Of a stretch of DNA of 64,000 bases, positions 40,518-48,393 are shown in pieces. Within the stretch, counting starts at the first letter, position 1. Each line of letters starts with the position of its first letter. The position numbers and the translations under genes were made by a program. The notes beneath the pieces were generated by a model. The model did not search any database. It had not been told where the DNA came from and saw only the letters and a program-made list of their open reading frames with translations. Where the stretch lies: contig NZ_JBBMEX010000015.1 of the NCBI RefSeq assembly GCF_040096355.1, positions 1 to 64,000 on the forward strand, in the 5' to 3' direction. This stretch comes from Maccoyibacter intestinihominis (GTDB taxonomy: Bacteria; Bacillota; Clostridia; Lachnospirales; Lachnospiraceae).

Positions 40518-40816
40518 TGGCAAATATTCAGTACTATGATGTAATCCTCAAACCGGTTATTACAGAAAAAAGCATGAATGCAATGGCTGAAAAGAAATAT
40601 ACTTTCTTAGTTCATCCGGAAGCAAACAAGAGCATGATCAAAGAAGCAGTAGAGAGAATGTTCGAGGGAACAAAAGTAGCAAGCGTCAACACCATGAACA
40701 TGGATGGAAAGAAGAAAAGACGCGGCATGGTTGTAGGAAAAACTGCTAAGACCAAAAAAGCAATCGTGAAGTTAACAGAGGACAGCAAAGATATCGAAAT
40801 CTTCGCAGGACTGTAA
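40517..40816 (+). CDS. rplW: 50S ribosomal protein L23
   Basis: A 99-residue 50S protein at the tunnel exit, the docking site of trigger factor and SRP. The sequence ILKPVITEKSMNAMAEKKYT and FLVHPEANKSMIKEAVE are the L23 fold signature. GAGGTGTACGCATA stands before the ATG, which overlaps the rplD stop by one base. Confidence 0.98.
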   Translation: MANIQYYDVILKPVITEKSMNAMAEKKYTFLVHPEANKSMIKEAVERMFEGTKVASVNTMNMDGKKKRRGMVVGKTAKTKKAIVKLTEDSKDIEIFAGL

Positions 40817-40881
40817 GAAGAACTTCCTTAGAAACTAAGCACAGACAAGTGCGATAATAAACAATTGAAAGGAGAAAGACA

Positions 40882-41727
40882 ATGGGAATTAAGACATATA
40901 ACCCATATACACCTTCCAGAAGAAATATGACAGGTTCCGATTTCTCTGAAATTACAAAGAAGACACCGGAGAAGTCCTTACTTGTTTCTTTACAGAAGAA
41001 TGCTGGTCGTAACAACCAGGGTAAAATCACTGTAAGACACCAGGGTGGTGGAAACAGAAAGAAATACAGACTCGTAGATTTCAAACGTAATAAAAAAGAC
41101 GGAATCCCGGCAAAAGTAGTCGGAATCGAGTACGATCCAAACAGAACAGCAAACATCGCATTAATCTGCTACGCAGATGGCGAAAAATCATATATCCTTG
41201 CACCGGAAGGACTGACAGACGGAATGACAGTAGTCAGCGGCGCAGAGGCAGAGATCAGAGTAGGTAACTGCCTTCCACTTGCAAACATCCCGGTAGGTAC
41301 TCAGGTACACAACATCGAGTTACTTCCAGGAAAAGGCGGTCAGTTAGCACGTTCCGCAGGTATGAGTGCACAGCTTATGGCAAAAGAAGGAAAATATGCA
41401 ACACTTCGTCTTCCATCCGGAGAGATGAGAATGGTTCCGATCAACTGCCGTGCAACTGTTGGAGTTGTAGGAAATGGCGACCATAACCTTATTAACATTG
41501 GTAAAGCAGGACGTAAGCGTCACATGGGTATCCGCCCAACAGTTCGTGGTTCTGTTATGAACCCGAATGACCATCCACACGGTGGTGGTGAAGGTAAAGC
41601 ACCGGTTGGACGTCCGGGTCCATGTACACCTTGGGGCAAACCTGCACTTGGCTTAAAGACCAGAAAGAAGAAAAAACAGTCTAACAAGCTTATCGTAAGA
41701 AGAAGAGACGGAAGAGCAATCAAATAA
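40882..41727 (+). CDS. rplB: 50S ribosomal protein L2
   Basis: A 281-residue 50S core protein important for subunit joining and peptidyl transfer. It starts MGIKTYNPYTPSRRNMTGSD, contains GRNNQGKITVRHQGGGNRKK, and near the C-terminus MNPNDHPHGGGEGKAPVGR, which includes the conserved functional His. AAAGGAG precedes the ATG, 65 bp after rplW. Confidence 0.98.
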   Translation: MGIKTYNPYTPSRRNMTGSDFSEITKKTPEKSLLVSLQKNAGRNNQGKITVRHQGGGNRKKYRLVDFKRNKKDGIPAKVVGIEYDPNRTANIALICYADGEKSYILAPEGLTDGMTVVSGAEAEIRVGNCLPLANIPVGTQVHNIELLPGKGGQLARSAGMSAQLMAKEGKYATLRLPSGEMRMVPINCRATVGVVGNGDHNLINIGKAGRKRHMGIRPTVRGSVMNPNDHPHGGGEGKAPVGRPGPCTPWGKPALGLKTRKKKKQSNKLIVRRRDGRAIK

Positions 41728-41741
41728 GGAGGATAGCTATT

Positions 41742-42023
41742 ATGGCACGTTCATTAAAAAAAGGACCATTTGCGGACGCAAGTTTACTGAAGAAGATTGA
41801 TGCTATGAACGCTTCCGGAGACAAGAGTGTCATCAAGACATGGTCCCGTCGTTCTACAATCTTTCCACAGATGGTTGGACATACAATTGCAGTCCATGAT
41901 GGAAGAAAACATGTACCTGTATATATCACAGAAGATATGGTTGGTCACAAATTAGGTGAGTTCGTAGCAACCAGAACTTACAGAGGACATGGAAAAGACG
42001 AAAAGAAATCAAAAGTTCGTTAA
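41742..42023 (+). CDS. rpsS: 30S ribosomal protein S19
   Basis: A 93-residue protein of the 30S head that contacts the subunit bridge. The sequence MARSLKKGPFADASLLKK, the central TIFPQMVGHTIAVHDGRKHV and the end LGEFVATRTYRGHGKDEKK are diagnostic. AAGGAGG lies in front of the ATG, 14 bp after rplB. Confidence 0.98.
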   Translation: MARSLKKGPFADASLLKKIDAMNASGDKSVIKTWSRRSTIFPQMVGHTIAVHDGRKHVPVYITEDMVGHKLGEFVATRTYRGHGKDEKKSKVR

Positions 42024-42050
42024 TGATAGATTTGAAAGGAGGTTTCATCC

Positions 42051-42437
42051 ATGGCAAAAGGACATAGATCCCAGATAAAAAGAGAAAGAAATGCAGTAAA
42101 AGATACCAGACCTTCTGCAAAGTTATCTTATGCAAGAATATCTGTTCAGAAAGCATGCTTCGTATTAGATGCCATTCGTGGCAAAGACGTACAGACAGCA
42201 CTTGGTATTTTAATGTATAATCCAAGATACGCATCCAGCGTCATCGAGAAGTTATTAAAATCTGCAATCGCAAACGCAGAGAACAACAACGGAATGAGCG
42301 CAGAGAACCTTTACATTGCAGAATGTTATGCAAATAAAGGACCGACAATGAAGAGAATCAGACCAAGAGCACAGGGTAGAGCTTATAGAATCGAAAAGAG
42401 AATGAGCCACATTACAATCGTGCTTGATGAAAGATAA
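42051..42437 (+). CDS. rplV: 50S ribosomal protein L22
   Basis: A 128-residue 50S protein whose beta hairpin lines the exit tunnel near the macrolide site. The hairpin is ADECYANKGPTMKRIRPRAQGRA-like, seen as GPTMKRIRPRAQGRAYRIEK near residues 98-117. The N-terminus AKGHRSQIKRERN is a short extension usual in Clostridia. AAAGGAGG precedes the ATG, 27 bp after rpsS. Confidence 0.97.
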   Translation: MAKGHRSQIKRERNAVKDTRPSAKLSYARISVQKACFVLDAIRGKDVQTALGILMYNPRYASSVIEKLLKSAIANAENNNGMSAENLYIAECYANKGPTMKRIRPRAQGRAYRIEKRMSHITIVLDER

Positions 42438-42448
42438 GGAGGGCAAAC

Positions 42449-43105
42449 ATGGGACAGAAAGTAAATCCTCATGGCTTAAGAGTCGGAGTTATCAAAGACT
42501 GGGACTCCAAATGGTATGCGGAAGCTGATTTTGCTGATCTGTTAGTAGAAGACTATAAGATCAGAACATATCTTAAGAAAAAATTATACGCAGCAGGAAT
42601 CTCTAAGATTGAGATCGAAAGAGCTTCTGATCGCGTAAAAGTAATCGTATATACAGCAAAACCGGGCGTTGTAATCGGAAAAGGTGGAGCTGAGATCGAA
42701 AGAGTAAAAGGTGAATTACAGAAATTCACAGACAAGAAATTATTAGTAGACATCAAAGAAGTAAAAAGACCGGACAAAGATGCTCAGTTAGTAGCAGAGA
42801 ACATCGCATTACAGTTAGAGAACCGTGTTTCCTTCCGTCGTGCAATGAAATCCTGCATGGGCAGAACAATGAAAGCCGGAGCATTAGGAATCAAAACATC
42901 CTGCTCAGGTCGTCTTGGCGGAGCTGATATGGCTCGTACAGAGTTCTACAGCGAAGGAACTATTCCGCTTCAGACATTAAGAGCAGACATTGATTATGGA
43001 TTCGCAGAAGCAGACACCACATACGGAAAAGTTGGTGTAAAAGTATGGATCTATAAAGGCGAAGTACTTCCGACAAAAGAAGGTAAGGAAGGAGGAACGA
43101 AATAA
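42449..43105 (+). CDS. rpsC: 30S ribosomal protein S3
   Basis: A 218-residue 30S protein at the mRNA entry site. It starts GQKVNPHGLRVGVIKDWDSK, carries the KH-domain loop VIGKGGAEIERVK (about 72-84), and has the C-terminal block SCSGRLGGADMARTEFYSEG. AAGGAGG stands 8 nt before the ATG. Its stop overlaps the rplP start by one base (TAATG). Confidence 0.98.
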   Translation: MGQKVNPHGLRVGVIKDWDSKWYAEADFADLLVEDYKIRTYLKKKLYAAGISKIEIERASDRVKVIVYTAKPGVVIGKGGAEIERVKGELQKFTDKKLLVDIKEVKRPDKDAQLVAENIALQLENRVSFRRAMKSCMGRTMKAGALGIKTSCSGRLGGADMARTEFYSEGTIPLQTLRADIDYGFAEADTTYGKVGVKVWIYKGEVLPTKEGKEGGTK

Positions 43106-43542
43106 TGTTAATGCCAAAAAGAGTAAAACATCGTAAACAGTTCCGTGGTTCCATGAGAGGAAAAGCAAGCAGAGGTAACAAGATCACTTACGGTGAATAT
43201 GGTATCGTTGCAATGGAGCCATGTTGGATTCGTTCCAACCAGATCGAGGCAGCCCGTGTTGCCATGACACGTTATGTAAAACGTGGTGGTAAAGTATGGA
43301 TTAAGATTTTCCCGGATAAGCCGGTAACTCATAAACCTCTTGAAACTCGTATGGGTAAAGGAAAAGGTGCATTAGAGTACTGGGTAGCAGTAGTTAAACC
43401 AGGTCGTGTAATGTTTGAAATTGCTGGAGTTCCAGAAGAAACAGCTCGTGAAGCATTACGTCTTGCTACACATAAATTACCTTGCAAATGTAAAGTAGTT
43501 TCACGTGCAGACTTAGAAGGCGGTGAATCAAATGAAAACTAG
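43105..43542 (+). CDS. rplP: 50S ribosomal protein L16
   Basis: A 145-residue 50S protein near the A-site tRNA. It begins MLMPKRVKHRKQFRGSMRGK and contains GEYGIVAMEPCWIRSNQIEA and RMGKGKGALEYWVAVVKPGR, the usual L16 blocks. ATG 43105 overlaps the rpsC stop, and GGAGGAACG lies just in front. Its end overlaps rpmC by 11 bp. Confidence 0.98.
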   Translation: MLMPKRVKHRKQFRGSMRGKASRGNKITYGEYGIVAMEPCWIRSNQIEAARVAMTRYVKRGGKVWIKIFPDKPVTHKPLETRMGKGKGALEYWVAVVKPGRVMFEIAGVPEETAREALRLATHKLPCKCKVVSRADLEGGESNEN

Positions 43543-43738
43543 TAAATATTTAGAAGAATTAAAAACTCAGTCAGCTGAGCAGTTAAATGAGCAGTTAGTT
43601 GAAGCAAAGAAAGAACTTTTCAATTTAAGATTCCAGAATGCCACAAATCAGTTGGATAATACAAGCAGAATCAAAGAGGTTCGTAAGAACATCGCCAGAA
43701 TTCAGACGATTATCTCACAGAAGGCAAAAGAAGCTTAA
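43532..43738 (+). CDS. rpmC: 50S ribosomal protein L29
   Basis: A 68-residue two-helix protein at the tunnel exit beside L23. The pattern SAEQLNEQLVEAKKELFNLR and NTSRIKEVRKNIARIQTI is the L29 signature. ATG 43532 is chosen over GTG 43523 because the family begins MKxxK and GGCGGTGA stands at suitable distance. The start lies inside the rplP end, as is common in this operon. Confidence 0.96.
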   Translation: MKTSKYLEELKTQSAEQLNEQLVEAKKELFNLRFQNATNQLDNTSRIKEVRKNIARIQTIISQKAKEA

Positions 43739-43764
43739 GGAATTATCGGGAAAGGAGACAAATC

Positions 43765-44022
43765 GTGGAAGAAAGAAATCTTAGAAAAACACGTACAGGT
43801 ATTGTTGTATCCGATAAGATGGATAAGACCATCGTTGTGGCAATTAAAGACAACGTAAAGCATCCTCTTTACAACAAGATCGTAAAGAAAACCTATAAAT
43901 TAAAAGCCCATGACGAGAACAACGAATGTCATGTTGGTGATACCGTAAAAGTAATGGAAACAAGACCTTTATCCAAAGATAAGAGATGGAGACTTGTGGA
44001 AATCATGGAAAGAGCGAAATAA
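43765..44022 (+). CDS. rpsQ: 30S ribosomal protein S17
   Basis: An 85-residue OB-fold 30S protein. It starts MEERNLRKTRTGIVVSDKMD and contains DNVKHPLYNKIVKKTYKLKA and DTVKVMETRPLSKDKRW, the S17 pattern. The start codon is GTG 43765 with AAAGGAG 8 nt upstream. It is 26 bp after rpmC. Confidence 0.97.
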   Translation: MEERNLRKTRTGIVVSDKMDKTIVVAIKDNVKHPLYNKIVKKTYKLKAHDENNECHVGDTVKVMETRPLSKDKRWRLVEIMERAK

Positions 44023-44041
44023 TTAGAAGGAGGCTGCTAGA

Positions 44042-44410
44042 ATGATTCAACAGGAAAGTAGACTGAAAGTCGCTGACAATACCGGTGCAAAAGAATTACT
44101 CTGCATCCGTGTAATGGGCGGTTCTACAAGAAGATATGCACAGATTGGTGATATCATTACCGCTACTGTTAAAGATGCAACACCAGGCGGCGTTGTAAAA
44201 AAAGGTGACGTTGTAAAGGCAGTAGTAGTTCGTACAGTAAAAGGTGCCCGTCGTAAAGATGGTTCTTATATTAAATTCGATGAGAATGCTGCTGTTATTA
44301 TCAAAGATGACAAAACTCCAAGAGGAACCCGTATTTTTGGACCAGTAGCGAGAGAGCTTCGTGAGAAACAGTTTATGAAGATTGTTTCTTTAGCTCCGGA
44401 AGTATTGTAG
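44042..44410 (+). CDS. rplN: 50S ribosomal protein L14
   Basis: First gene of the spc-operon order. The 122-residue protein begins MIQQESRLKVADNTGAKELL and contains GGVVKKGDVVKAVVVRTVKG and FGPVARELREKQFMKIVSLA. These are near-invariant in bacteria. L14 forms an intersubunit bridge. AGGAGG precedes the ATG. Transcription apparently continues from the S10 genes, with only a 19-bp gap. Confidence 0.98.
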   Translation: MIQQESRLKVADNTGAKELLCIRVMGGSTRRYAQIGDIITATVKDATPGGVVKKGDVVKAVVVRTVKGARRKDGSYIKFDENAAVIIKDDKTPRGTRIFGPVARELREKQFMKIVSLAPEVL

Positions 44411-44422
44411 GAGGTACTTTTG

Positions 44423-44734
44423 ATGGCAACAATGAAAATTAAAAAAGGTGATACAGTCAAAGTGATCACTGGAAAAGATAAAGACAAAGAGGGCAAAGTA
44501 ATTGCCGTAAACAGAAAGAACAATACTCTTTTAGTTGAAGGTGTCAACATGGTTACAAAACATACAAAACCAAGTATGGCAAATCAGCAGGGCGGTATTG
44601 TACATCAGGAAGGACCGATTGATGCGTCAAACGTAATGTACGTTCACAACGGAAAACCAACCAGAATCGGTTTCAAGATGGACGGAGACAAAAAAGTACG
44701 TTTTGCAAAATCAACAGGTGATGTAATCGACTAA
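44423..44734 (+). CDS. rplX: 50S ribosomal protein L24
   Basis: A 103-residue assembly-initiating 50S protein. It has the KOW motif KKGDTVKVITGKDKDKEGKV (about residues 6-25), then NMVTKHTKPS and DASNVMYVHNGKPTRIGFK. AGGAGG is 8 nt before ATG 44423; the overlapping TTG at 44420 is less likely. It lies 12 bp after rplN. Confidence 0.97.
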   Translation: MATMKIKKGDTVKVITGKDKDKEGKVIAVNRKNNTLLVEGVNMVTKHTKPSMANQQGGIVHQEGPIDASNVMYVHNGKPTRIGFKMDGDKKVRFAKSTGDVID

Positions 44735-44757
44735 TAGAAGGAAGGAGGTCCAGTATC

Positions 44758-45297
44758 TTGAGTAGATTAAAAGAAACATATCAGAATGAGATCGTAGATG
44801 CTATGATGAAAAAATTCGGATATAAAAATATTATGGAAGTGCCGAAGCTCGACAAAGTTGTTGTAAACATGGGTGTTGGCGAGGCAAAAGAAAATGCAAA
44901 GATTTTAGATGCAGCCATGAAAGACATGGAGACTATCACAGGTCAGAAAGCGGTTCCTACAAGAGCCAAGAACTCCATTGCTAACTTCAAATTAAGAGAA
45001 GGAATGCCGATCGGATGTAAGGTAACCTTACGCGGCGAAAAAATGTATGAGTTCGTTGACCGTTTGATCAACTTAGCATTACCACGTGTACGTGACTTCA
45101 GAGGAGTAAATCCAAACGCATTTGACGGAAGAGGTAACTACGCACTTGGTATTAAAGAGCAGTTAATTTTCCCGGAGATCGAGTATGACAAGGTAGACAA
45201 AGTAAGAGGTATGGATATCATCTTTGTTACTACTGCAAAGACCGACGAAGAGGCGCGTGAATTATTAACACAGTTTAATATGCCGTTTGCAAAATAA
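44758..45297 (+). CDS. rplE: 50S ribosomal protein L5
   Basis: A 179-residue 50S protein that binds 5S rRNA and contacts P-site tRNA. It starts SRLKETYQNEIVDAMMKKFG, contains KVVVNMGVGEAKENAK and ends with MDIIFVTTAKTDEEARELL. The start codon is TTG 44758, with AAGGAGG nine nucleotides in front and no ATG or GTG at a suitable place. TTG starts are rare for ribosomal proteins. Confidence 0.96.
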   Translation: MSRLKETYQNEIVDAMMKKFGYKNIMEVPKLDKVVVNMGVGEAKENAKILDAAMKDMETITGQKAVPTRAKNSIANFKLREGMPIGCKVTLRGEKMYEFVDRLINLALPRVRDFRGVNPNAFDGRGNYALGIKEQLIFPEIEYDKVDKVRGMDIIFVTTAKTDEEARELLTQFNMPFAK

Positions 45298-45312
45298 TAG
45301 GAGGGAATTTTA

Positions 45313-45498
45313 ATGGCTAAGAAATCAATGAAAGTAAAACAGCAGCGTAAGCAGAAATTCTCTACCAGAGAATACAATCGTTGCAGAATCTGTGGTCGCC
45401 CACATGCATATTTAAGAAAATATGGTATCTGCCGTGTATGCTTCCGTGAGTTAGCATATAAAGGACAGATCCCAGGAGTAAAGAAAGCTAGCTGGTAG
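45313..45498 (+). CDS. rpsN: 30S ribosomal protein S14, type Z (zinc-binding)
   Basis: A 61-residue form of S14 with an intact zinc ribbon: CRICGRP (about residues 24-30) and CRVCFREL (about 40-47). The C-terminal GVKKASW is typical. The zinc-independent paralogue used under zinc starvation is not in this window. TAGGAGG stands in front of the ATG, 15 bp after rplE. An unusual 173-bp spacer with REP-like hairpins follows. Confidence 0.97.
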   Translation: MAKKSMKVKQQRKQKFSTREYNRCRICGRPHAYLRKYGICRVCFRELAYKGQIPGVKKASW

Positions 45499-45505
45499 CC
45501 CGAAA

Positions 45506-45613
45506 GCACTTAGCGAATGCAAGCCGTAAGGCGCAGCATGAGGTTAGTGCGAGGGCGTTCCGTGAGATTAGCGAGACCGAGCCAAAGGCGAAAGTCGAGG
45601 TTAGCGAACGGAG
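45506..45613. repeat. Paired REP-like hairpins between rpsN and rpsH
   Basis: The first unit (45506-45550) has arms GCACTTAGC...GGTTAGTGC, an inner TGC/GCA and a GCC-GTAA-GGC tip. Its 43 bp from 45507 to 45549 recur without a change at 46082-46124. The second unit (45556-45613) has TCCGT (45559-45563)/ACGGA (45608-45612) with GAC/GTC and a GCC-AAA-GGC tip. Both share TTAGCGA and GAGGTTAG text. Confidence 0.85.
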
Positions 45614-45671
45614 CATCCTTGTGAAACACAGTTATCGAAGCTTAAACAGAATAACAGGAGGAAACACAATC

Positions 45672-46073
45672 ATGACAATGAGTGATCCAATTGCAGATAT
45701 GCTTACAAGAATCCGTAATGCAAATACTGCGAAACATGATACAGTAGATGTTCCATCTTCCAAAATGAAATTAGCGATTGCAGATATTCTTGTAAAAGAG
45801 GGATATATTGCTTCATATGAAATCGTAGATGATGGTGCATTTAAGAACATCCATATGACATTAAAATATGGTGCAGACAAGAATGAAAAAATCATCACTG
45901 GTATTAAGAGAATTTCCAAACCGGGTCTTCGTGTATACGCAGGCAAGGATGAGATCCCGAGAGTACTTGGTGGCTTAGGAATTGCAATCCTTTCCACAAA
46001 CCAGGGTGTTATCACAGACAAAGAAGCCAGAAAACTTCAGGTTGGTGGCGAAGTATTAGCATTTGTTTGGTAG
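45672..46073 (+). CDS. rpsH: 30S ribosomal protein S8
   Basis: A 133-residue primary 16S-binding protein; in E. coli it also represses the spc operon. It starts MTMSDPIADMLTRIRNAN and ends with LSTNQGVITDKEARKLQVGG and VLAFVW. AGGAGG at 45657-45662 with 9-nt spacing selects ATG 45672. The frame can be read back to a GTG at 45621, but that lies in the repeat-derived spacer and has no site. Confidence 0.97.
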   Translation: MTMSDPIADMLTRIRNANTAKHDTVDVPSSKMKLAIADILVKEGYIASYEIVDDGAFKNIHMTLKYGADKNEKIITGIKRISKPGLRVYAGKDEIPRVLGGLGIAILSTNQGVITDKEARKLQVGGEVLAFVW

Positions 46074-46081
46074 GCATTGAA

Positions 46082-46192
46082 CACTTAGCGAATGCAAGCC
46101 GTAAGGCGCAGCATGAGGTTAGTGAGAAAGCCCTTCCCGAGACTTAGCGGTGGCGAGCCGTAGGCGAAGACAGCGTGTTAGTCGAGCGGAAG
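46082..46192. repeat. Paired REP-like hairpins between rpsH and rplF
   Basis: The first unit (46082-46124) is identical to 45507-45549 over 43 bp. The second (46133-46192) has CTTCC/GGAAG outer arms, GACTTAG/GTTAGTC-like middle arms and a GCGAGCC-GTA-GGCGAAG tip. The rest of the 207-bp spacer (46193-46280) shows no gene. Confidence 0.85.
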
Positions 46193-46280
46193 AGTGGAAC
46201 TGCCATAAAGTAAAGATATAGTATTAGCAACCTGTCCATTCATCAGGACAGATTCAAACAAAATTTTAGGAGGTACGGGC

Positions 46281-46820
46281 ATGTCACGTATAGGAAGAAT
46301 GCCAATCGCAGTACCGGCAGGCGTAACTGTTGATATTGCAGAAAATAATCATGTGACTGTAAAAGGTCCAAAGGGAACTCTTGAGAGAACACTCCCTACA
46401 GAAATGGAAATCAAAAAGGAAGGCGACGAGATCATCGTTACCAGACCAAATGATTTAAAGAAAATGAAATCCTTACATGGTCTGACAAGAACTCTGATCA
46501 ACAACATGGTAATCGGTGTAACAGACGGATATACCAAAGAGTTAGAGGTAAACGGAGTAGGTTACAGAGCTCAGAAGTCAGGCAAAGTATTGACATTGCA
46601 TTTAGGATATTCCCATCCGGTAGAAATGGAAGATCCGGAAGGTTTAGAGTCCAAAGTAGATGGTAACAAGATTGTCATCTCAGGTATTGATAAAGAAAAA
46701 GTTGGCCAATATGCGGCAGAAATCAGAGACAAGAGAAGACCTGAGCCATATAAGGGCAAAGGAATCAAGTATGCTGATGAAGTAATCAGACGTAAAGTTG
46801 GTAAGACTGGTAAGAAATAA
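46281..46820 (+). CDS. rplF: 50S ribosomal protein L6
   Basis: A 179-residue two-domain 50S protein. It starts SRIGRMPIAVPAGVTVDIAE, has VKGPKGTLERTLP in domain 1 and ELEVNGVGYRAQKSGKVLTL in the linker, and ends with the signature RRPEPYKGKGIKYADEVIRR. AGGAGG lies 8-9 nt before the ATG. Confidence 0.98.
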   Translation: MSRIGRMPIAVPAGVTVDIAENNHVTVKGPKGTLERTLPTEMEIKKEGDEIIVTRPNDLKKMKSLHGLTRTLINNMVIGVTDGYTKELEVNGVGYRAQKSGKVLTLHLGYSHPVEMEDPEGLESKVDGNKIVISGIDKEKVGQYAAEIRDKRRPEPYKGKGIKYADEVIRRKVGKTGKK

Positions 46821-46838
46821 TTAAAGGAGTGACGGAAA

Positions 46839-47207
46839 ATGGTTAATAAAAAATCTAGAGCATTAGTTCGTGAGAAAAAACACAGAAGAATGCGTAATCA
46901 CCTTTCTGGAACAGCCGAGAGACCTCGTTTAGCTGTATTCAGAAGTAATAATCATATGTATGCTCAAATTATTGACGATACAGTTGGAAATACTCTGGTT
47001 GCAGCTTCCACACTTGACAAAGATGTAAAAGCTGAATTAGAAAAGACCAATAACGTTGATGCAGCAGCATATCTTGGAACAGTAGTTGCAAAGAAAGCAT
47101 TGGATAAAGGTATTGAGACAGTTATCTTTGATAGAGGCGGTTTCATATATGCAGGAAAAGTTCAGGCTTTAGCAGACGCAGCTAGAGAAGCTGGATTGAA
47201 ATTTTAA
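46839..47207 (+). CDS. rplR: 50S ribosomal protein L18
   Basis: A 122-residue 5S-rRNA-binding protein. RHRRMRN-like text appears as KKHRRMRNHLSGTAERPRLA (about residues 13-32). IYAQIIDD-like text follows as MYAQIIDDTVGNTLVAAST, and the end is GKVQALADAAREAGLKF. AAGGAG precedes the ATG, 18 bp after rplF. Confidence 0.98.
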   Translation: MVNKKSRALVREKKHRRMRNHLSGTAERPRLAVFRSNNHMYAQIIDDTVGNTLVAASTLDKDVKAELEKTNNVDAAAYLGTVVAKKALDKGIETVIFDRGGFIYAGKVQALADAAREAGLKF

Positions 47208-47221
47208 GGAGGAAACGATAC

Positions 47222-47731
47222 ATGAAACGTGAGATCATTGATGCTAGTCAGTTTGAGTTAACCGAAAAAGTGGTATCAATTAAACGTGTAACAAAAGTTG
47301 TTAAAGGTGGACGTAACTTCCGTTTTACAGCTTTAGTTGTTGTCGGTGACGGCAATGGACATGTAGGTGCCGGTTTAGGTAAAGCAGCTGAAATTCCTGA
47401 AGCAATCCGCAAAGGAAAAGAAGATGCAATGAAAAAACTCATCACTGTAAAATTAGATGAGAACAACAGTATTACACATGATATTACCGGAAAGCACACA
47501 GGAGCTTCCGTGTTACTGAAAAAGGCTCCGGAAGGTACCGGTGTAATCGCTGGTGGTCCTGCGCGTAACGTATGTGAGTTAGCAGGAATCAAGAACATCC
47601 GTACAAAATCACTGGGATCTAACAACAAGCAGAACGTTGTACTTGCTACGATCAATGCTTTAAGTCAGTTAAAATCCCCGGAAGAAGTTGCAAGACTTCG
47701 CGGAAAATCTGTAGAAGAGATTCTCGGTTAG
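47222..47731 (+). CDS. rpsE: 30S ribosomal protein S5
   Basis: A 169-residue 30S protein involved in decoding accuracy. Residues about 15-80 carry KVVSIKRVTKVVKGGRNFRF and GDGNGHVGAGLGKAAEIPEA, the S5 double-stranded-RNA-binding domain. The C-terminal domain includes PARNVCELAGIKNIRTKSLG. AAGGAGG stands in front of the ATG, 14 bp after rplR. Confidence 0.98.
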   Translation: MKREIIDASQFELTEKVVSIKRVTKVVKGGRNFRFTALVVVGDGNGHVGAGLGKAAEIPEAIRKGKEDAMKKLITVKLDENNSITHDITGKHTGASVLLKKAPEGTGVIAGGPARNVCELAGIKNIRTKSLGSNNKQNVVLATINALSQLKSPEEVARLRGKSVEEILG

Positions 47732-47744
47732 GAGGGTGTAAAAA

Positions 47745-47927
47745 ATGGCAGATAAATTAAAAATCACACTTGTGAAATCAACCATTGGTGCCGTTCCAAA
47801 AAACAAAAAGACGGTAGAAGCTTTAGGATTGAGAAAGATTGGACAGTCTAAAGAATTTCCGAATAATAAAGCTACCCAGGGTATGATTCAGAATGTTAGA
47901 CATTTAATCAAAGTAGAGGAAATCTAA
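47745..47927 (+). CDS. rpmD: 50S ribosomal protein L30
   Basis: A 60-residue single-domain protein. LKITLVKSTIGAVPKNKKTV and EALGLRKIGQSKEFPNN followed by GMIQNVRHLIKVEEI are the L30 pattern. GGAGGGTG precedes the ATG by about 7 nt, 13 bp after rpsE. Confidence 0.97.
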   Translation: MADKLKITLVKSTIGAVPKNKKTVEALGLRKIGQSKEFPNNKATQGMIQNVRHLIKVEEI

Positions 47928-47952
47928 AAAATAACAGATAGGAGGTGTCACA

Positions 47953-48393
47953 ATGGACTTATCAAACTTAAGCCCTGCAGCAGGTTCAAAGCACAGCGAT
48001 AATTTCAGAAGAGGACGTGGACACGGTTCAGGAAATGGTAAGACAGCCGGAAAAGGACATAAAGGTCAGAAAGCGCGTTCAGGAGCTCCAAGACCGGGCT
48101 TTGAAGGTGGCCAGATGCCATTATACAGAAGATTACCAAAGAGGGGATTTAAGAACAGAAACAGCAAAGAGATCGTAGCTGTAAATATCTCTGTATTGGA
48201 AAACTTCGACAATGATGCAGTTGTTTCAGTAGATACATTAATTGAAAGAGGAATTGTTAAGAATCCAAGAGATGGAGTAAAGATTCTTGGAAACGGTGAA
48301 TTGACTAAGAAGCTTACAGTTCAGGCAAATGCATTCAGCGCAAGCGCAAAAGAAAAAATTGAGGCTCTTGGTGGAAAAGCAGAGGTGATCTAA
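47953..48393 (+). CDS. rplO: 50S ribosomal protein L15
   Basis: A 146-residue late-assembly 50S protein. The glycine-rich N-terminus reads RRGRGHGSGNGKTAGKGHKG (about 19-38) followed by GFEGGQMPLYRRLPKRGF. The C-terminus ends KLTVQANAFSASAKEKIEAL. GGAGGTG is 8 nt before the ATG. It overlaps secY by one base (TAATG). Confidence 0.98.
   Translation: MDLSNLSPAAGSKHSDNFRRGRGHGSGNGKTAGKGHKGQKARSGAPRPGFEGGQMPLYRRLPKRGFKNRNSKEIVAVNISVLENFDNDAVVSVDTLIERGIVKNPRDGVKILGNGELTKKLTVQANAFSASAKEKIEALGGKAEVI

Noticed and set aside
45506..46192. CRISPR array
   Set aside because: There are only two identical units 575 bp apart with a gene between them, plus two divergent hairpins; there are no regular spacers and no cas genes.
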